NCBI GenBank assembly: GCA_039029275.1
Contig: JBCCGL010000012.1
Location: forward strand, 1 to 64,000
Direction: 5' to 3'
From: JBCCGL01 sp039029275
GTDB lineage: Bacteria; Pseudomonadota; Gammaproteobacteria; JBCCGL01
DNA length: 64,000 nucleotides
Notes under the pieces: generated by a model
The model's database searches: none
Seen by the model: the letters and a program-made list of their open reading frames with translations, nothing else
Told to the model about the DNA's origin: nothing
Shown here: piece after piece, positions 52,661-60,681 of the stretch
How the letters are laid out: every line of letters begins with the position of its first letter
Numbering within the stretch: position 1 is the first letter of the stretch
Translations under genes and position numbers: made by a program

Positions 52661-53188
52661 ATGAGCAACTCCCTACGCGACCAACTCGTAAAAGCTGGTC
52701 TTGCGAGCAAGCAGAGTGCCAATCAGCTCGAAGCCAAATCGCGAAAGCAGCACAAGAAGCCTCGCAAGAAATCCACCTCGGACAAAGCGGCCGAAGCCGC
52801 TGCCAAAGCGAAAAAAGAACGCGATCGCGAGCTGAATGCCGAACTGGAAGAGAAAAAGCGGCGCGCCGAAATCAAAGGACAAATCAAGGTGCTGATCGAC
52901 GATCATGGAGTAAAGGAGTACCAGGGTGAGACCGTTTTTAACTACGAATCTAATGGAAAGATACGCCAACTGTTCGTGACCGAAGCGGTACATGCCGGGC
53001 TTAGCAAAGACAAACTCGCCGTCACTCGATTCAATGGTAAAACGTTTCTCGTTCCAACCGAAACGGCGGAACGAATTCTCGGGCTGAACCCGGAATGGTC
53101 TGTAGCCAGGCCGGGCGCAGAAAAATCGACCAGCGCAGAAGATGACGAATACGCGAACTACCAGGTTCCGGATGACTTGACCTGGTGA
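52661..53188 (+). CDS. DUF2058 (YaiL-like) protein
   Basis: A 175-residue protein of the DUF2058 family: it opens with SLRDQLVKAGLASKQSAN, has a very basic Lys-rich, Ala/Glu-rich helical segment (about 25-75), then a compact C-terminal part with FNYESNGKIRQLFV and LVPTETAERI. Such proteins are cytosolic, nucleoid- or nucleic-acid-like in charge, and of unknown function. I start at ATG 52661, where the family begins; the frame is open upstream to 52493 but the added residues are unlike the family. The stop overlaps the exonuclease I start by three bases (GTGA), suggesting coupling. Confidence 0.9.
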   Translation: MSNSLRDQLVKAGLASKQSANQLEAKSRKQHKKPRKKSTSDKAAEAAAKAKKERDRELNAELEEKKRRAEIKGQIKVLIDDHGVKEYQGETVFNYESNGKIRQLFVTEAVHAGLSKDKLAVTRFNGKTFLVPTETAERILGLNPEWSVARPGAEKSTSAEDDEYANYQVPDDLTW

Positions 53189-54630
53189 GCAAGGCGATTC
53201 CTCAAAGCTTTTATTGGCACGATTACGAGACATTCGGTACTGATCCTGCAGGCGACCGAGCAGCGCAGTTCGCTGGCGTTCGCACCGACGCTGACCTCAA
53301 TGTCATCGGTGAACCGCTGCTTGTGTACTGCAAGCCAAGCGACGACTACCTGCCCTCGCCGCGCGCCTGTGCGGTTACCGGCATAACACCACAGCACGCG
53401 CAAACGCACGGAATTATCGAGCCGGAATTCATCAAAAAAATTCACGCCGAACTCGCGCAACCCGGCACCTGCACTGTCGGTTACAACAACATCCGCTTCG
53501 ACGATGAATTCACGCGCTTCGCACTTTATCGAAATTTTTTTGACGCCTACGCGCGCGAATGGCAAAACGGCAACTCTCGCTGGGACCTGCTCGACGTTGT
53601 GCGCATGACGCGCGCGCTGCGACCCGATGGTATCGAATGGCCGGTCAACGAGGATGGCAGTGTCAGCAATCGCCTGGAACATCTGACTGCGGCCAACGGA
53701 CTCCGTCACGAAGCGGCGCACGATGCACTCTCTGATGTGTACGCGACGATTGATGTCGCGCGATTGATTCGTGACAAACAACCGCGATTGTATTCATTCT
53801 TATTGGAAAATCGCAGCAAGCAGCCTGCCGCAGCGATGCTGAACGTACGCGACCGCAACATGCTCGTTCACAGCAGTGGCCGCATCCCGAACGACTCACT
53901 CAACACAACCGTCGTATTGCCGATTTGCCGGCATCCAGTTAACAAGAACGGCGTTATCGTGTTTGATCTTCGCGGCAATCCCAACGCACTGATTGAGTTT
54001 GACAGTGAAGATATCGCCGATCGCGTGTTCACGCCGGTTGCAGACCTGCCAGAGGGCGAAGAGCGTATTCCACTTAAGCAGGTGCACACAAACAAATGCC
54101 CCGTGCTCGCGCCGATAAACGTGCTCGACGCCGCATCGGCCGAGCGCATTGGTATCGACAAAATTCAGTGCGAGAAACACCGCGAACTGCTAATCCAAAA
54201 TATTGATGCCGTGGCCGAAAAAATTTCCGATGTGTTTGCATCACAAGCATTTGAGCCGATCACTGATCCTGATCGAATGCTCTATAGCGGGGGGTTTTTT
54301 AGCGCCGACGATCGCCGCAAAATGGACAGCCTGCGTTCGAAAACACCACAGCAGCTGGCGAGTGATGCAATGATGTTTGACGACGGCCGCATTGCCGAAA
54401 TGCTGTTTCGCTATCGCGCTCGCAACTTTGGTGACACCTTGAGCGCGGATGAAAAACGCGAGTGGAGTGCTCATTGTCACGCACGTTTTTACGAGCAGGA
54501 CGGATACGGCCAGACCGCCTATGAGAAATTTCTTGCCGAGTTAAACGAATGCCGCAGCGAGATGCCCGAGAAGAGTGCGGTGTTTGACGAGCTCATGCAA
54601 TTTGTCGAATCGATTCGCCCGGCAGCGTGA
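53185..54630 (+). CDS. sbcB: Exodeoxyribonuclease I
   Basis: Exonuclease I (481 residues) degrades single-stranded DNA 3' to 5' and serves in mismatch repair and recombination. The DEDDh catalytic residues are visible: Asp and Glu in YWHDYETFG (about 12-16), Asp in NNIRFDDEFTRF (about 108-110), and His-x4-Asp in HDALSDV (about 181-186). The SH3-like and C-terminal domains follow. GTG start at 53185 overlaps the stop of the DUF2058 gene. Confidence 0.96.
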   Translation: MSKAIPQSFYWHDYETFGTDPAGDRAAQFAGVRTDADLNVIGEPLLVYCKPSDDYLPSPRACAVTGITPQHAQTHGIIEPEFIKKIHAELAQPGTCTVGYNNIRFDDEFTRFALYRNFFDAYAREWQNGNSRWDLLDVVRMTRALRPDGIEWPVNEDGSVSNRLEHLTAANGLRHEAAHDALSDVYATIDVARLIRDKQPRLYSFLLENRSKQPAAAMLNVRDRNMLVHSSGRIPNDSLNTTVVLPICRHPVNKNGVIVFDLRGNPNALIEFDSEDIADRVFTPVADLPEGEERIPLKQVHTNKCPVLAPINVLDAASAERIGIDKIQCEKHRELLIQNIDAVAEKISDVFASQAFEPITDPDRMLYSGGFFSADDRRKMDSLRSKTPQQLASDAMMFDDGRIAEMLFRYRARNFGDTLSADEKREWSAHCHARFYEQDGYGQTAYEKFLAELNECRSEMPEKSAVFDELMQFVESIRPAA

Positions 54631-54633
54631 TCC

Positions 54634-55548
54634 GTGGGCGAGCCGACAATTACGTTTAATCCGGAGTATTCGTTCGAGTATGCGAAGTGCGAGGAAATCG
54701 CGCCCGCAATTCGCCGAGTCGTTGCCAACAATCCCAGCGCTTTTACTTTTCACGGTACCGGCACCTTTATTGTCGGTGAAGACGAAGTCGTGATTATCGA
54801 CCCCGGGCCCGATCAAGATACACACATCAACGCAGTTCTCGACGCGGTCGCCGGGTGTAAAGTCAGTCATCTTCTGATTACGCACACGCATCTGGATCAC
54901 TCACCGGCAGCCGCTGCCGTGCAGCGGGCAACCCACGCACCGACTGTCGGGTTCGGTCCACACGGATCGGGCATGAGAGATACAACGGTCGTGATTGAAG
55001 AAGGCGCGGACTTCGATTTTGCACCGGATATTGTTGTGCGCGACGGCGACGTTATCAGGAATTCAGAAAGCCGGTTCGAGTGCGTGTACACGCCTGGACA
55101 TACATCCAACCACATGTGCTTTGCGCACCATGAGCAAAACGCGCTGTTCAGCGGTGATCATGTCATGGGCTGGAATACAACAATTGTGTCACCGCCCGAT
55201 GGTGACATGAGCGACTATATCAACAGCCTTGACAAGCTGTTGCTCCGCGATGACGCAATTTATTACCCCACACACGGTTCACCGATTACTGATCCCCAGC
55301 GCTATGTGCGCGATCTGCGCGAACATCGCCTTGCGCGCGGGGAGCAGATAGAGGCCTGTTTGGCCCGCCATCCGATGACTGTTATGGAATTGGTCGAGCA
55401 ACTCTATCAACACTTGCCCCGCTCGATGAACGGCGCCGCTGCTCGTTCAGTTCTGGCGACGCTGCTCTATTTACAATCGCAATCGCGGGTTAAAAGCCTT
55501 GGCGACGACATCGAAATCGCGCAGTGGCAATCGAAACAAAACAACTAA
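54634..55548 (+). CDS. Metallo-beta-lactamase-fold hydrolase (LACTB2-like)
   Basis: A 304-residue MBL-fold enzyme. The metal motif HTHLDHSPAA (about 87-96), a downstream His in YTPGHTSNHM (about 150-160), Asp in FSGDHVMGW and a final His in THGSP are in place for a dinuclear zinc site. A C-terminal helical/winged-helix-like part (about 225-300) resembles LACTB2-type nucleases or hydrolases; the substrate is unknown. GTG start, three bases after the sbcB stop. Its end overlaps the convergent FAH-family gene by four bases. Confidence 0.9.
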   Translation: MGEPTITFNPEYSFEYAKCEEIAPAIRRVVANNPSAFTFHGTGTFIVGEDEVVIIDPGPDQDTHINAVLDAVAGCKVSHLLITHTHLDHSPAAAAVQRATHAPTVGFGPHGSGMRDTTVVIEEGADFDFAPDIVVRDGDVIRNSESRFECVYTPGHTSNHMCFAHHEQNALFSGDHVMGWNTTIVSPPDGDMSDYINSLDKLLLRDDAIYYPTHGSPITDPQRYVRDLREHRLARGEQIEACLARHPMTVMELVEQLYQHLPRSMNGAAARSVLATLLYLQSQSRVKSLGDDIEIAQWQSKQNN

Positions 55549-56231
55549 CGGATTGCCACTGTCAGTTCGCCCACATTACTAACGCCAGCTTCGATACGAT
55601 CGCCCGACGTGACTGCAGCTACACCCTCAGGCGTTCCGGTATAAATTAAATCACCCGCCTTGAGTTCGAACAAACGCGAGAGCGCGGCAACAGTCTCGCC
55701 AATCGACCATATCATTTTCGATGTGTTGGATGACTGGCGGGTTTCTCCATTTACCTTCAGCCAGATATCCGCGTTCGCAGGATTACCTGCAGCGTCGGCT
55801 CGCACAATTGCCGAACACGGCGCCGAATTATCGAATGCCTTGCCAACATCCCACGGTGCACCTGCGTCTTTCGCGGCCTTCTGCAAATCGCGACGGGTAA
55901 AATCGATACCCACAGCATAGCCATAAATGCAGGCGTCTGCGTCATCAGGCGCAATGTCGGTGCCACCTGACTTGAGCGCAAGCACAAGTTCGACCTCGTG
56001 ATGCAGATCGCGCGTGGCTTGCGGGTAGTCAATCGCACTACCACTTTGCACAATCGCATCAGCCGGTTTGGTAAAAAAAACAGGCGGTGTTTTTTCCGGG
56101 CTGCCGCCCATCTCGCGCGTGTGTTCTGCATAATTTCGACCAATACAGAAGATTCGGCGAACCGGGAATACGTGCTCTGAATTTGCGACTGGCAATGAAG
56201 TGCAGTCAGGCTGCGGAATAACAAACGTCAT
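55545..56231 (-). CDS. Fumarylacetoacetate hydrolase-family protein (fumarylpyruvate hydrolase-like)
   Basis: A 228-residue single-domain FAH-fold enzyme. The metal ligands sit in HHEVELVLAL (two Glu) and the Asp of GIDFTRRDLQ; IFCIGRNYAEH near the N-terminus is typical of the YcgM/fumarylpyruvate hydrolase branch, which cleaves C-C bonds of diketo acids in aromatic breakdown. The substrate cannot be fixed. I start at ATG 56231 (MTFVIPQ); GTG 56249 is possible. It is divergent from the TetR gene, and could be co-regulated with the ABC/Rieske cluster. Confidence 0.9.
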   Translation of the reverse strand: MTFVIPQPDCTSLPVANSEHVFPVRRIFCIGRNYAEHTREMGGSPEKTPPVFFTKPADAIVQSGSAIDYPQATRDLHHEVELVLALKSGGTDIAPDDADACIYGYAVGIDFTRRDLQKAAKDAGAPWDVGKAFDNSAPCSAIVRADAAGNPANADIWLKVNGETRQSSNTSKMIWSIGETVAALSRLFELKAGDLIYTGTPEGVAAVTSGDRIEAGVSNVGELTVAIR

Positions 56232-56295
56232 TGGGACTATTTTCCTCACACGGTGCGCTGTATCTTAACATCGTCCATTTGATCCAACCCGCGTT

Positions 56296-57000
56296 ATGAT
56301 TACACGCATGTCAAACGTTAAAAGCCTTGCAAAACAAACCGAATCGCGCATGGAGCTGAAGCGTCAGGCGACGCTTCTGCGAATCTGCTATTCGGCATTC
56401 ATTGAACTTGGCGAGACCGATCTGGAAGGACTGGCGATCAAAAAAGTGATGGCCAGGGCCGAGTTCGCCTTCAACACGTTTTATAACTACTTTGGCGACA
56501 GGGAAACGCTGATGGCACATATCATGGATGAGATTGTGTACCCCTGGCGCGAGAAATTTTTACAGGCACAGGCACGTTCAGATGATGAAGCGGTCAAGCT
56601 CGGTTATCTGCTGCGCGGCTGGATCGCCGAGTTTGCGCGCGACGAGCGCTTTGCCCGATTCACTATGCGCAACGGTGCGTTTCACCATCGGGCTAACGCA
56701 AAATCGAACCGGGATGCGATCGACTATTTCACCAGTGGCGCTGAGAAAGGGCTGTTTCTGCTGTCACCGGTAGAGTCAAAATATCTATCCCTTGGCTTAC
56801 TGGGTGCGAGCGCCGCGTTAATTTTGCGCGAGGGTGCGACATCAGATCTGGGCGCGACGGTCACACGCCGCTGCCTGGTAATGCTGGGTGTAAGTGACGC
56901 GCGCGCAACCGAAATCAGCCAGATGCCAATCGCCGAAACCGAATCACTGGATTTTCTGTTCCAGCGCAGGCTTGAAGACCTCCGCGCTCGCATGGAGTAA
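56296..57000 (+). CDS. TetR/AcrR-family transcription regulator
   Basis: A 234-residue regulator. The N-terminal helix-turn-helix (about 25-70) has the TetR pattern, with AFNTFYNYFGDRETLMAHI as the recognition helix and its flank. The C-terminal part is a helical ligand-binding domain unlike that of well-known members. It is the first gene before the ABC importer (132 bases upstream of its SBP) and is divergent from the FAH-family gene. It probably represses one or both; a palindrome over the -10 box of the importer promoter is a candidate operator. ATG 56296 or, four codons later, 56308. Confidence 0.9.
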   Translation: MITRMSNVKSLAKQTESRMELKRQATLLRICYSAFIELGETDLEGLAIKKVMARAEFAFNTFYNYFGDRETLMAHIMDEIVYPWREKFLQAQARSDDEAVKLGYLLRGWIAEFARDERFARFTMRNGAFHHRANAKSNRDAIDYFTSGAEKGLFLLSPVESKYLSLGLLGASAALILREGATSDLGATVTRRCLVMLGVSDARATEISQMPIAETESLDFLFQRRLEDLRARME

Positions 57001-57018
57001 TTCAAAAAATGTGAGTAG

Positions 57019-57047
57019 TTACAAATTTTGAAAAAAGGCAGTATAGT
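57019..57047 (+). promoter_or_regulatory. Sigma-70 promoter of the ABC importer operon
   Basis: TTACAA, exactly 17 bases, TATAGT. The match to TTGACA-N17-TATAAT is good and the site lies about 80 bases before the binding-protein gene, just after the tetR stop. Confidence 0.7.
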
Positions 57048-57051
57048 GCCT
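57036..57051. promoter_or_regulatory. Candidate TetR operator over the -10 box
   Basis: A 16-base inverted repeat, AGGCA-GTATAG-TGCCT, whose centre is the -10 box of the importer promoter. A repressor bound here would block RNA polymerase. The adjacent TetR protein is the obvious candidate; the link is inference. Confidence 0.42.
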
Positions 57052-57132
57052 CGGTGCAAACCAACCGTAGCTGGGTTGCCTTAAACACCATTTATGGCCT
57101 TAAGTACGAGGCCGCTTAACGGAGGACTAACG

Positions 57133-58704
57133 ATGAAATCCACACTTATTGCGGTAGCCACCCTATCGCTACTCGCAAGTGCTGCGAACGCAGAAACACT
57201 GCGCTGGGCACGCTCGGGCGATTCACTGACGATGGACCCACACGCACAAAACGAAGGGCCCACGCATACCATGGCGCATCAAATATATGAGCCACTGCTG
57301 CATCGTGACATGGCGGGCCAGATCACCCCTGCGCTTGCAACAAGCTGGGCGGCGCTCGACGACAATCCGAATGTGTGGCGTTTTCAGCTGCGCAAGGGCG
57401 TGACGTTTCACGACGGCGCCGAAATGAACGCCGATGACGTTGTCTACAGCTTTACCCGCGCACAAAAACCGACTTCAGCGATGAAAGAACTGCTGACAAG
57501 CATCAAAGAAGTTCGCAAGGTAGATGATCACACTATCGACATCGAAACCAACGGCCCCAACCCGCTGTTGATCAATAACCTCACCAACCTGTTCATTATG
57601 GACAGCGGTTGGACCGAAGCCAACGGCGCAACCGAACCGCAGGATGTTGCGGGCGGCGAAACAACGTTTGCCTCGCAAAACACCAACGGCACCGGCGCAT
57701 ACATGCTGGTAAGCCGCACCCCGGATCAAAAAACCGTTTTGAAAGCCAACCCGAGCTACTGGGGCAAAGGCACATACCCACTCGAAGTCAGCGAAATTGT
57801 TTTCACGCCGATTCAATCGGCTGCGACCCGTGTTGCAGCGCTGCTGTCAGGCGAGGTTGACTTTATTCAGGACGTACCGGTGCAGGATTTGACCCGCGTG
57901 GATAGCCAGTCTGGTCTGAAGGTTGTAACCGCAGCGCAAAACCGCGTGATTTTCTTCGGAATGAACAGCGGTTCCGACGACCTTGAAACCGATAACGTCG
58001 ACGGTAAAAATCCGTTTGCAGACGTTCGTGTTCGCCGCGCAATGAACATGGCGATCAATCGCGACGCAATCAAAAAAGTCGTGATGCGCGAGCAGTCTTC
58101 GCCAACTAATGTCATCATGCCTCCGTTCGTAAACGGCTGGACACCAGATCTGGATAAAGTGCCGTCCGGTGGCGTTAGCGACGCGAAAGCGCTGATGGAT
58201 GACGCCGGATACGGTGACGGTTTTTCTATCACGCTGAACTGCCCGAATGATCGTTACATCAACGACGAGGCGATATGTCAGGCGGCGGTCGGCATGCTCG
58301 GTCAGATCGGTGTGAAAGTGAACCTGGATGCAAAACCCAAAGCACAACACTTTCCGTTGATCAAAAACAAAACCACCGATTTCTACATGCTCGGGTGGGG
58401 TGTTCCGACATTTGACTCGCACTACATCTTCAACTTTCTGGTACATGCGACGACCGAGAATCGCGGTTCATGGAATAACACCGGATATAACAATCCCGCG
58501 ATCAATGAAAAGATCGTCGAGCTCGAATCGCAAACCAATCTGGATGCACGCAACGAAACCATTGCCGAAATCTGGAATCAAGTGCAGGAAGACCAGATCT
58601 ATCTGCCCATTCACAATCAAGTACTTAACTGGGGTATGAAAGACGGCATCACGTTCGACGTGCAACCGGAAGACCAGCCTCACATCAAATACCTGACGTT
58701 TTAA
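57133..58704 (+). CDS. Peptide/opine-type ABC transporter substrate-binding protein
   Basis: A periplasmic binding protein of family 5 (523 residues). The signal peptide MKSTLIAVATLSLLASAANA ends at an Ala-x-Ala site; the mature protein carries the family motifs (YEPLLHRD, WRFQLRKGVTFHDG, then YVLV-type TGAYMLV). Family 5 proteins bind peptides, nickel, opines or glutathione; the ligand is not evident. The start is ATG 57133, with GGAGG eight bases before it; an ATG at 57094 in frame would remove the signal peptide start. A hairpin separates it from the permease genes, as often seen where the binding protein is made in excess. Confidence 0.94.
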   Translation: MKSTLIAVATLSLLASAANAETLRWARSGDSLTMDPHAQNEGPTHTMAHQIYEPLLHRDMAGQITPALATSWAALDDNPNVWRFQLRKGVTFHDGAEMNADDVVYSFTRAQKPTSAMKELLTSIKEVRKVDDHTIDIETNGPNPLLINNLTNLFIMDSGWTEANGATEPQDVAGGETTFASQNTNGTGAYMLVSRTPDQKTVLKANPSYWGKGTYPLEVSEIVFTPIQSAATRVAALLSGEVDFIQDVPVQDLTRVDSQSGLKVVTAAQNRVIFFGMNSGSDDLETDNVDGKNPFADVRVRRAMNMAINRDAIKKVVMREQSSPTNVIMPPFVNGWTPDLDKVPSGGVSDAKALMDDAGYGDGFSITLNCPNDRYINDEAICQAAVGMLGQIGVKVNLDAKPKAQHFPLIKNKTTDFYMLGWGVPTFDSHYIFNFLVHATTENRGSWNNTGYNNPAINEKIVELESQTNLDARNETIAEIWNQVQEDQIYLPIHNQVLNWGMKDGITFDVQPEDQPHIKYLTF

Positions 58705-58721
58705 TTAGTCGTCAGTCCTTA

Positions 58722-58753
58722 AAGCTGCGGGCGTTGCAAAACGCTCGCAGCTT
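58722..58753 (+). repeat. Stem-loop between the binding-protein and permease genes
   Basis: A 14-base-pair stem with one G-T pair and a GCAA tetraloop (GNRA type), 18 bases after the binding-protein stop. No T-run follows, so it is more likely an mRNA stabiliser or partial attenuator that raises the binding protein over the permeases than a full terminator. Confidence 0.65.
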
Positions 58754-58771
58754 CTACACCGCACTTAAGCA

Positions 58772-59758
58772 ATGTTATTCATCATTATTCGCCGCTTGCT
58801 GCAATCCGCAGCGGTATTACTGCTGGTTGCGCTGGTCGCGTTTACGATTTTCCGTTTCATCGGTGACCCGGTCGAAAGCCTGTTAGGACAGGAAGCGACG
58901 GTCGCCGACCGCCAGGCACTAATCGATCGAATGGGCCTCGAAGATCCGATTCCGGTCCAGTATTTTCGATTTGTTGGCAACGCGATTCAGGGAGATTTTG
59001 GCGTGTCCTATCGCACCGCCGAACCCGTATCACAGCTAATCGCCGAACGACTGCCGGCGACTCTGGAACTCGCATTTGTTTCGGCTTTGTTGGCGATAGT
59101 GCTCGGCACACTCTTAGGTATTTACACGGCGATATACAGAAACGGTTTTGTCGCCCACACGATTATGTCGAGTTCGCTTATTGGAGTATCGCTTCCGACG
59201 TTTTTGATCGGTGTTTTATTGATCTGGCTATTCGCTGTTGAGTTGGGTTGGTTGCCGAGTTTTGGTCGCGGCGAAACCGTGCAGATCGGTTTCTGGCAAA
59301 CCGGTTTTTTGACCGCCTCCGGGCTTAAATCGCTGATCCTTCCGTCGATCACGTTGGGCTTGTATCAAATGACACTCATAATGCGTTTGGTGCGGTCTGA
59401 AATGTTGGAAGTACTGCGGCAGGATTTTATTCGTTTTGCGCGCGCACGCGGACTGTCAGAGCGCGTGGTTTACTTTTCACACGCATTGAAAAACACGCTT
59501 GTTCCGGTGATTACCGTTGCCGGTTTGCAGCTCGGTTCGATCGTTGCATTTGCCATTATCACCGAAACGGTTTTTCAGTGGCCGGGGGTCGGCTTGATGT
59601 TTATCAACGCGGTTTTCTTCGTCGACATTCCGGTTATGGCAGCCTACCTGCTCTTGGTTGGCACGGTGTTCGTTGTGATTAATTTGATTGTTGACCTGCT
59701 GTACCTGGCTATTGATCCGCGCCTGCGCGACGGACAATTGAAAAGGCAGGCGACATGA
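58772..59758 (+). CDS. ABC transporter permease, DppB type
   Basis: A 328-residue inner-membrane permease with about six helices. The EAA loop (YFSHALKNTLVPVITVAG) that contacts the ATPase is at about 230-247, and the N-terminal helix with VALVAFTIFRFIGDPVE is typical of DppB/OppB. It forms the pore with the next gene product. ATG at 58772; the stop overlaps the next start by four bases (ATGA). Confidence 0.95.
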   Translation: MLFIIIRRLLQSAAVLLLVALVAFTIFRFIGDPVESLLGQEATVADRQALIDRMGLEDPIPVQYFRFVGNAIQGDFGVSYRTAEPVSQLIAERLPATLELAFVSALLAIVLGTLLGIYTAIYRNGFVAHTIMSSSLIGVSLPTFLIGVLLIWLFAVELGWLPSFGRGETVQIGFWQTGFLTASGLKSLILPSITLGLYQMTLIMRLVRSEMLEVLRQDFIRFARARGLSERVVYFSHALKNTLVPVITVAGLQLGSIVAFAIITETVFQWPGVGLMFINAVFFVDIPVMAAYLLLVGTVFVVINLIVDLLYLAIDPRLRDGQLKRQAT

Positions 59759-60681
59759 ACGGTGATCGCAGCAACTGGCAACGTTTTCTCGCCAGCGACT
59801 TTTTTTACGACTTCAAACGGTCACCTGTCACTATCGTTTCATTTGCAATTGTCGTTGCGCTGATATTGATGGCTTTGTTGGCAGACCTGGTCGCACCGAC
59901 CAACCCGTTTGACCCGGCATCGCTCAACCTGATGAATGGTTTTACACCGCCAATGGAGCCGAATGCGTTTACCGGCGAGTCGTTTGTATTCGGAACCGAT
60001 GACCAGGGTCGCGACCTGCTGTCTGCGATTATTTACGGTTTGCGAGTCTCGCTGTTTGTGGGATTAACTGCAGTAATTCTCGCAATGGTGCTTGGGGTCA
60101 GTCTGGGTCTTTTAGCCGGTTATCGCGGCGGCTGGGTGGACACCGTGATCATGCGCGTGGCCGATATCCAGATGACGTTTCCATCGATACTCATCGCGGT
60201 GCTGATTTTTGGTGTTGCGCGTGGATTGATTCCTCCAGACCTGCGCGATGAGCTGGCGATCAGTGTCTTGATCATTGCGATTGGGCTATCCGAGTGGGTG
60301 CAGTTTGCGCGAACGGTGCGCGGCACAACCATGGTCGAAAAAGAAAAAGAGTATGTGCAGGCGGCGCGACTGATCGGGCTGGGCAGCGGCCAGATTATGC
60401 TGCGGCATATTTTGCCAAACGTGTTGTCGCCGGTTTTGGTCATCGCGACCATCACCCTCGCACTCGCGATTATTGCCGAAGCCACACTCTCTTTCCTTGG
60501 CGTTGGCGCGCCGCCAACTGAGCCGAGTCTTGGCACCTTGATCAGAATCGGTCAGGATTATTTATTTTCCGGTGAGTGGTGGATTCTGCTTTTCCCCGCT
60601 GTAACGCTCTTGGCGCTCGCACTATCAGTCAACCTGCTCGGTGACTGGTTGCGAGATGCCCTCAATCCGCGATTGAAATAA
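59755..60681 (+). CDS. ABC transporter permease, DppC type
   Basis: The second permease (308 residues, about six helices). The N-terminal part is the DppC/OppC leader helix with FFYDFKRSPVTIVSFAIV, and the EAA loop LIGLGSGQIMLRHILPNVLS lies at about 205-224. It pairs with the preceding permease. The start overlaps the previous stop by four bases, and its own stop shares one base with the ATPase start (TAATG). Confidence 0.95.
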   Translation: MNGDRSNWQRFLASDFFYDFKRSPVTIVSFAIVVALILMALLADLVAPTNPFDPASLNLMNGFTPPMEPNAFTGESFVFGTDDQGRDLLSAIIYGLRVSLFVGLTAVILAMVLGVSLGLLAGYRGGWVDTVIMRVADIQMTFPSILIAVLIFGVARGLIPPDLRDELAISVLIIAIGLSEWVQFARTVRGTTMVEKEKEYVQAARLIGLGSGQIMLRHILPNVLSPVLVIATITLALAIIAEATLSFLGVGAPPTEPSLGTLIRIGQDYLFSGEWWILLFPAVTLLALALSVNLLGDWLRDALNPRLK

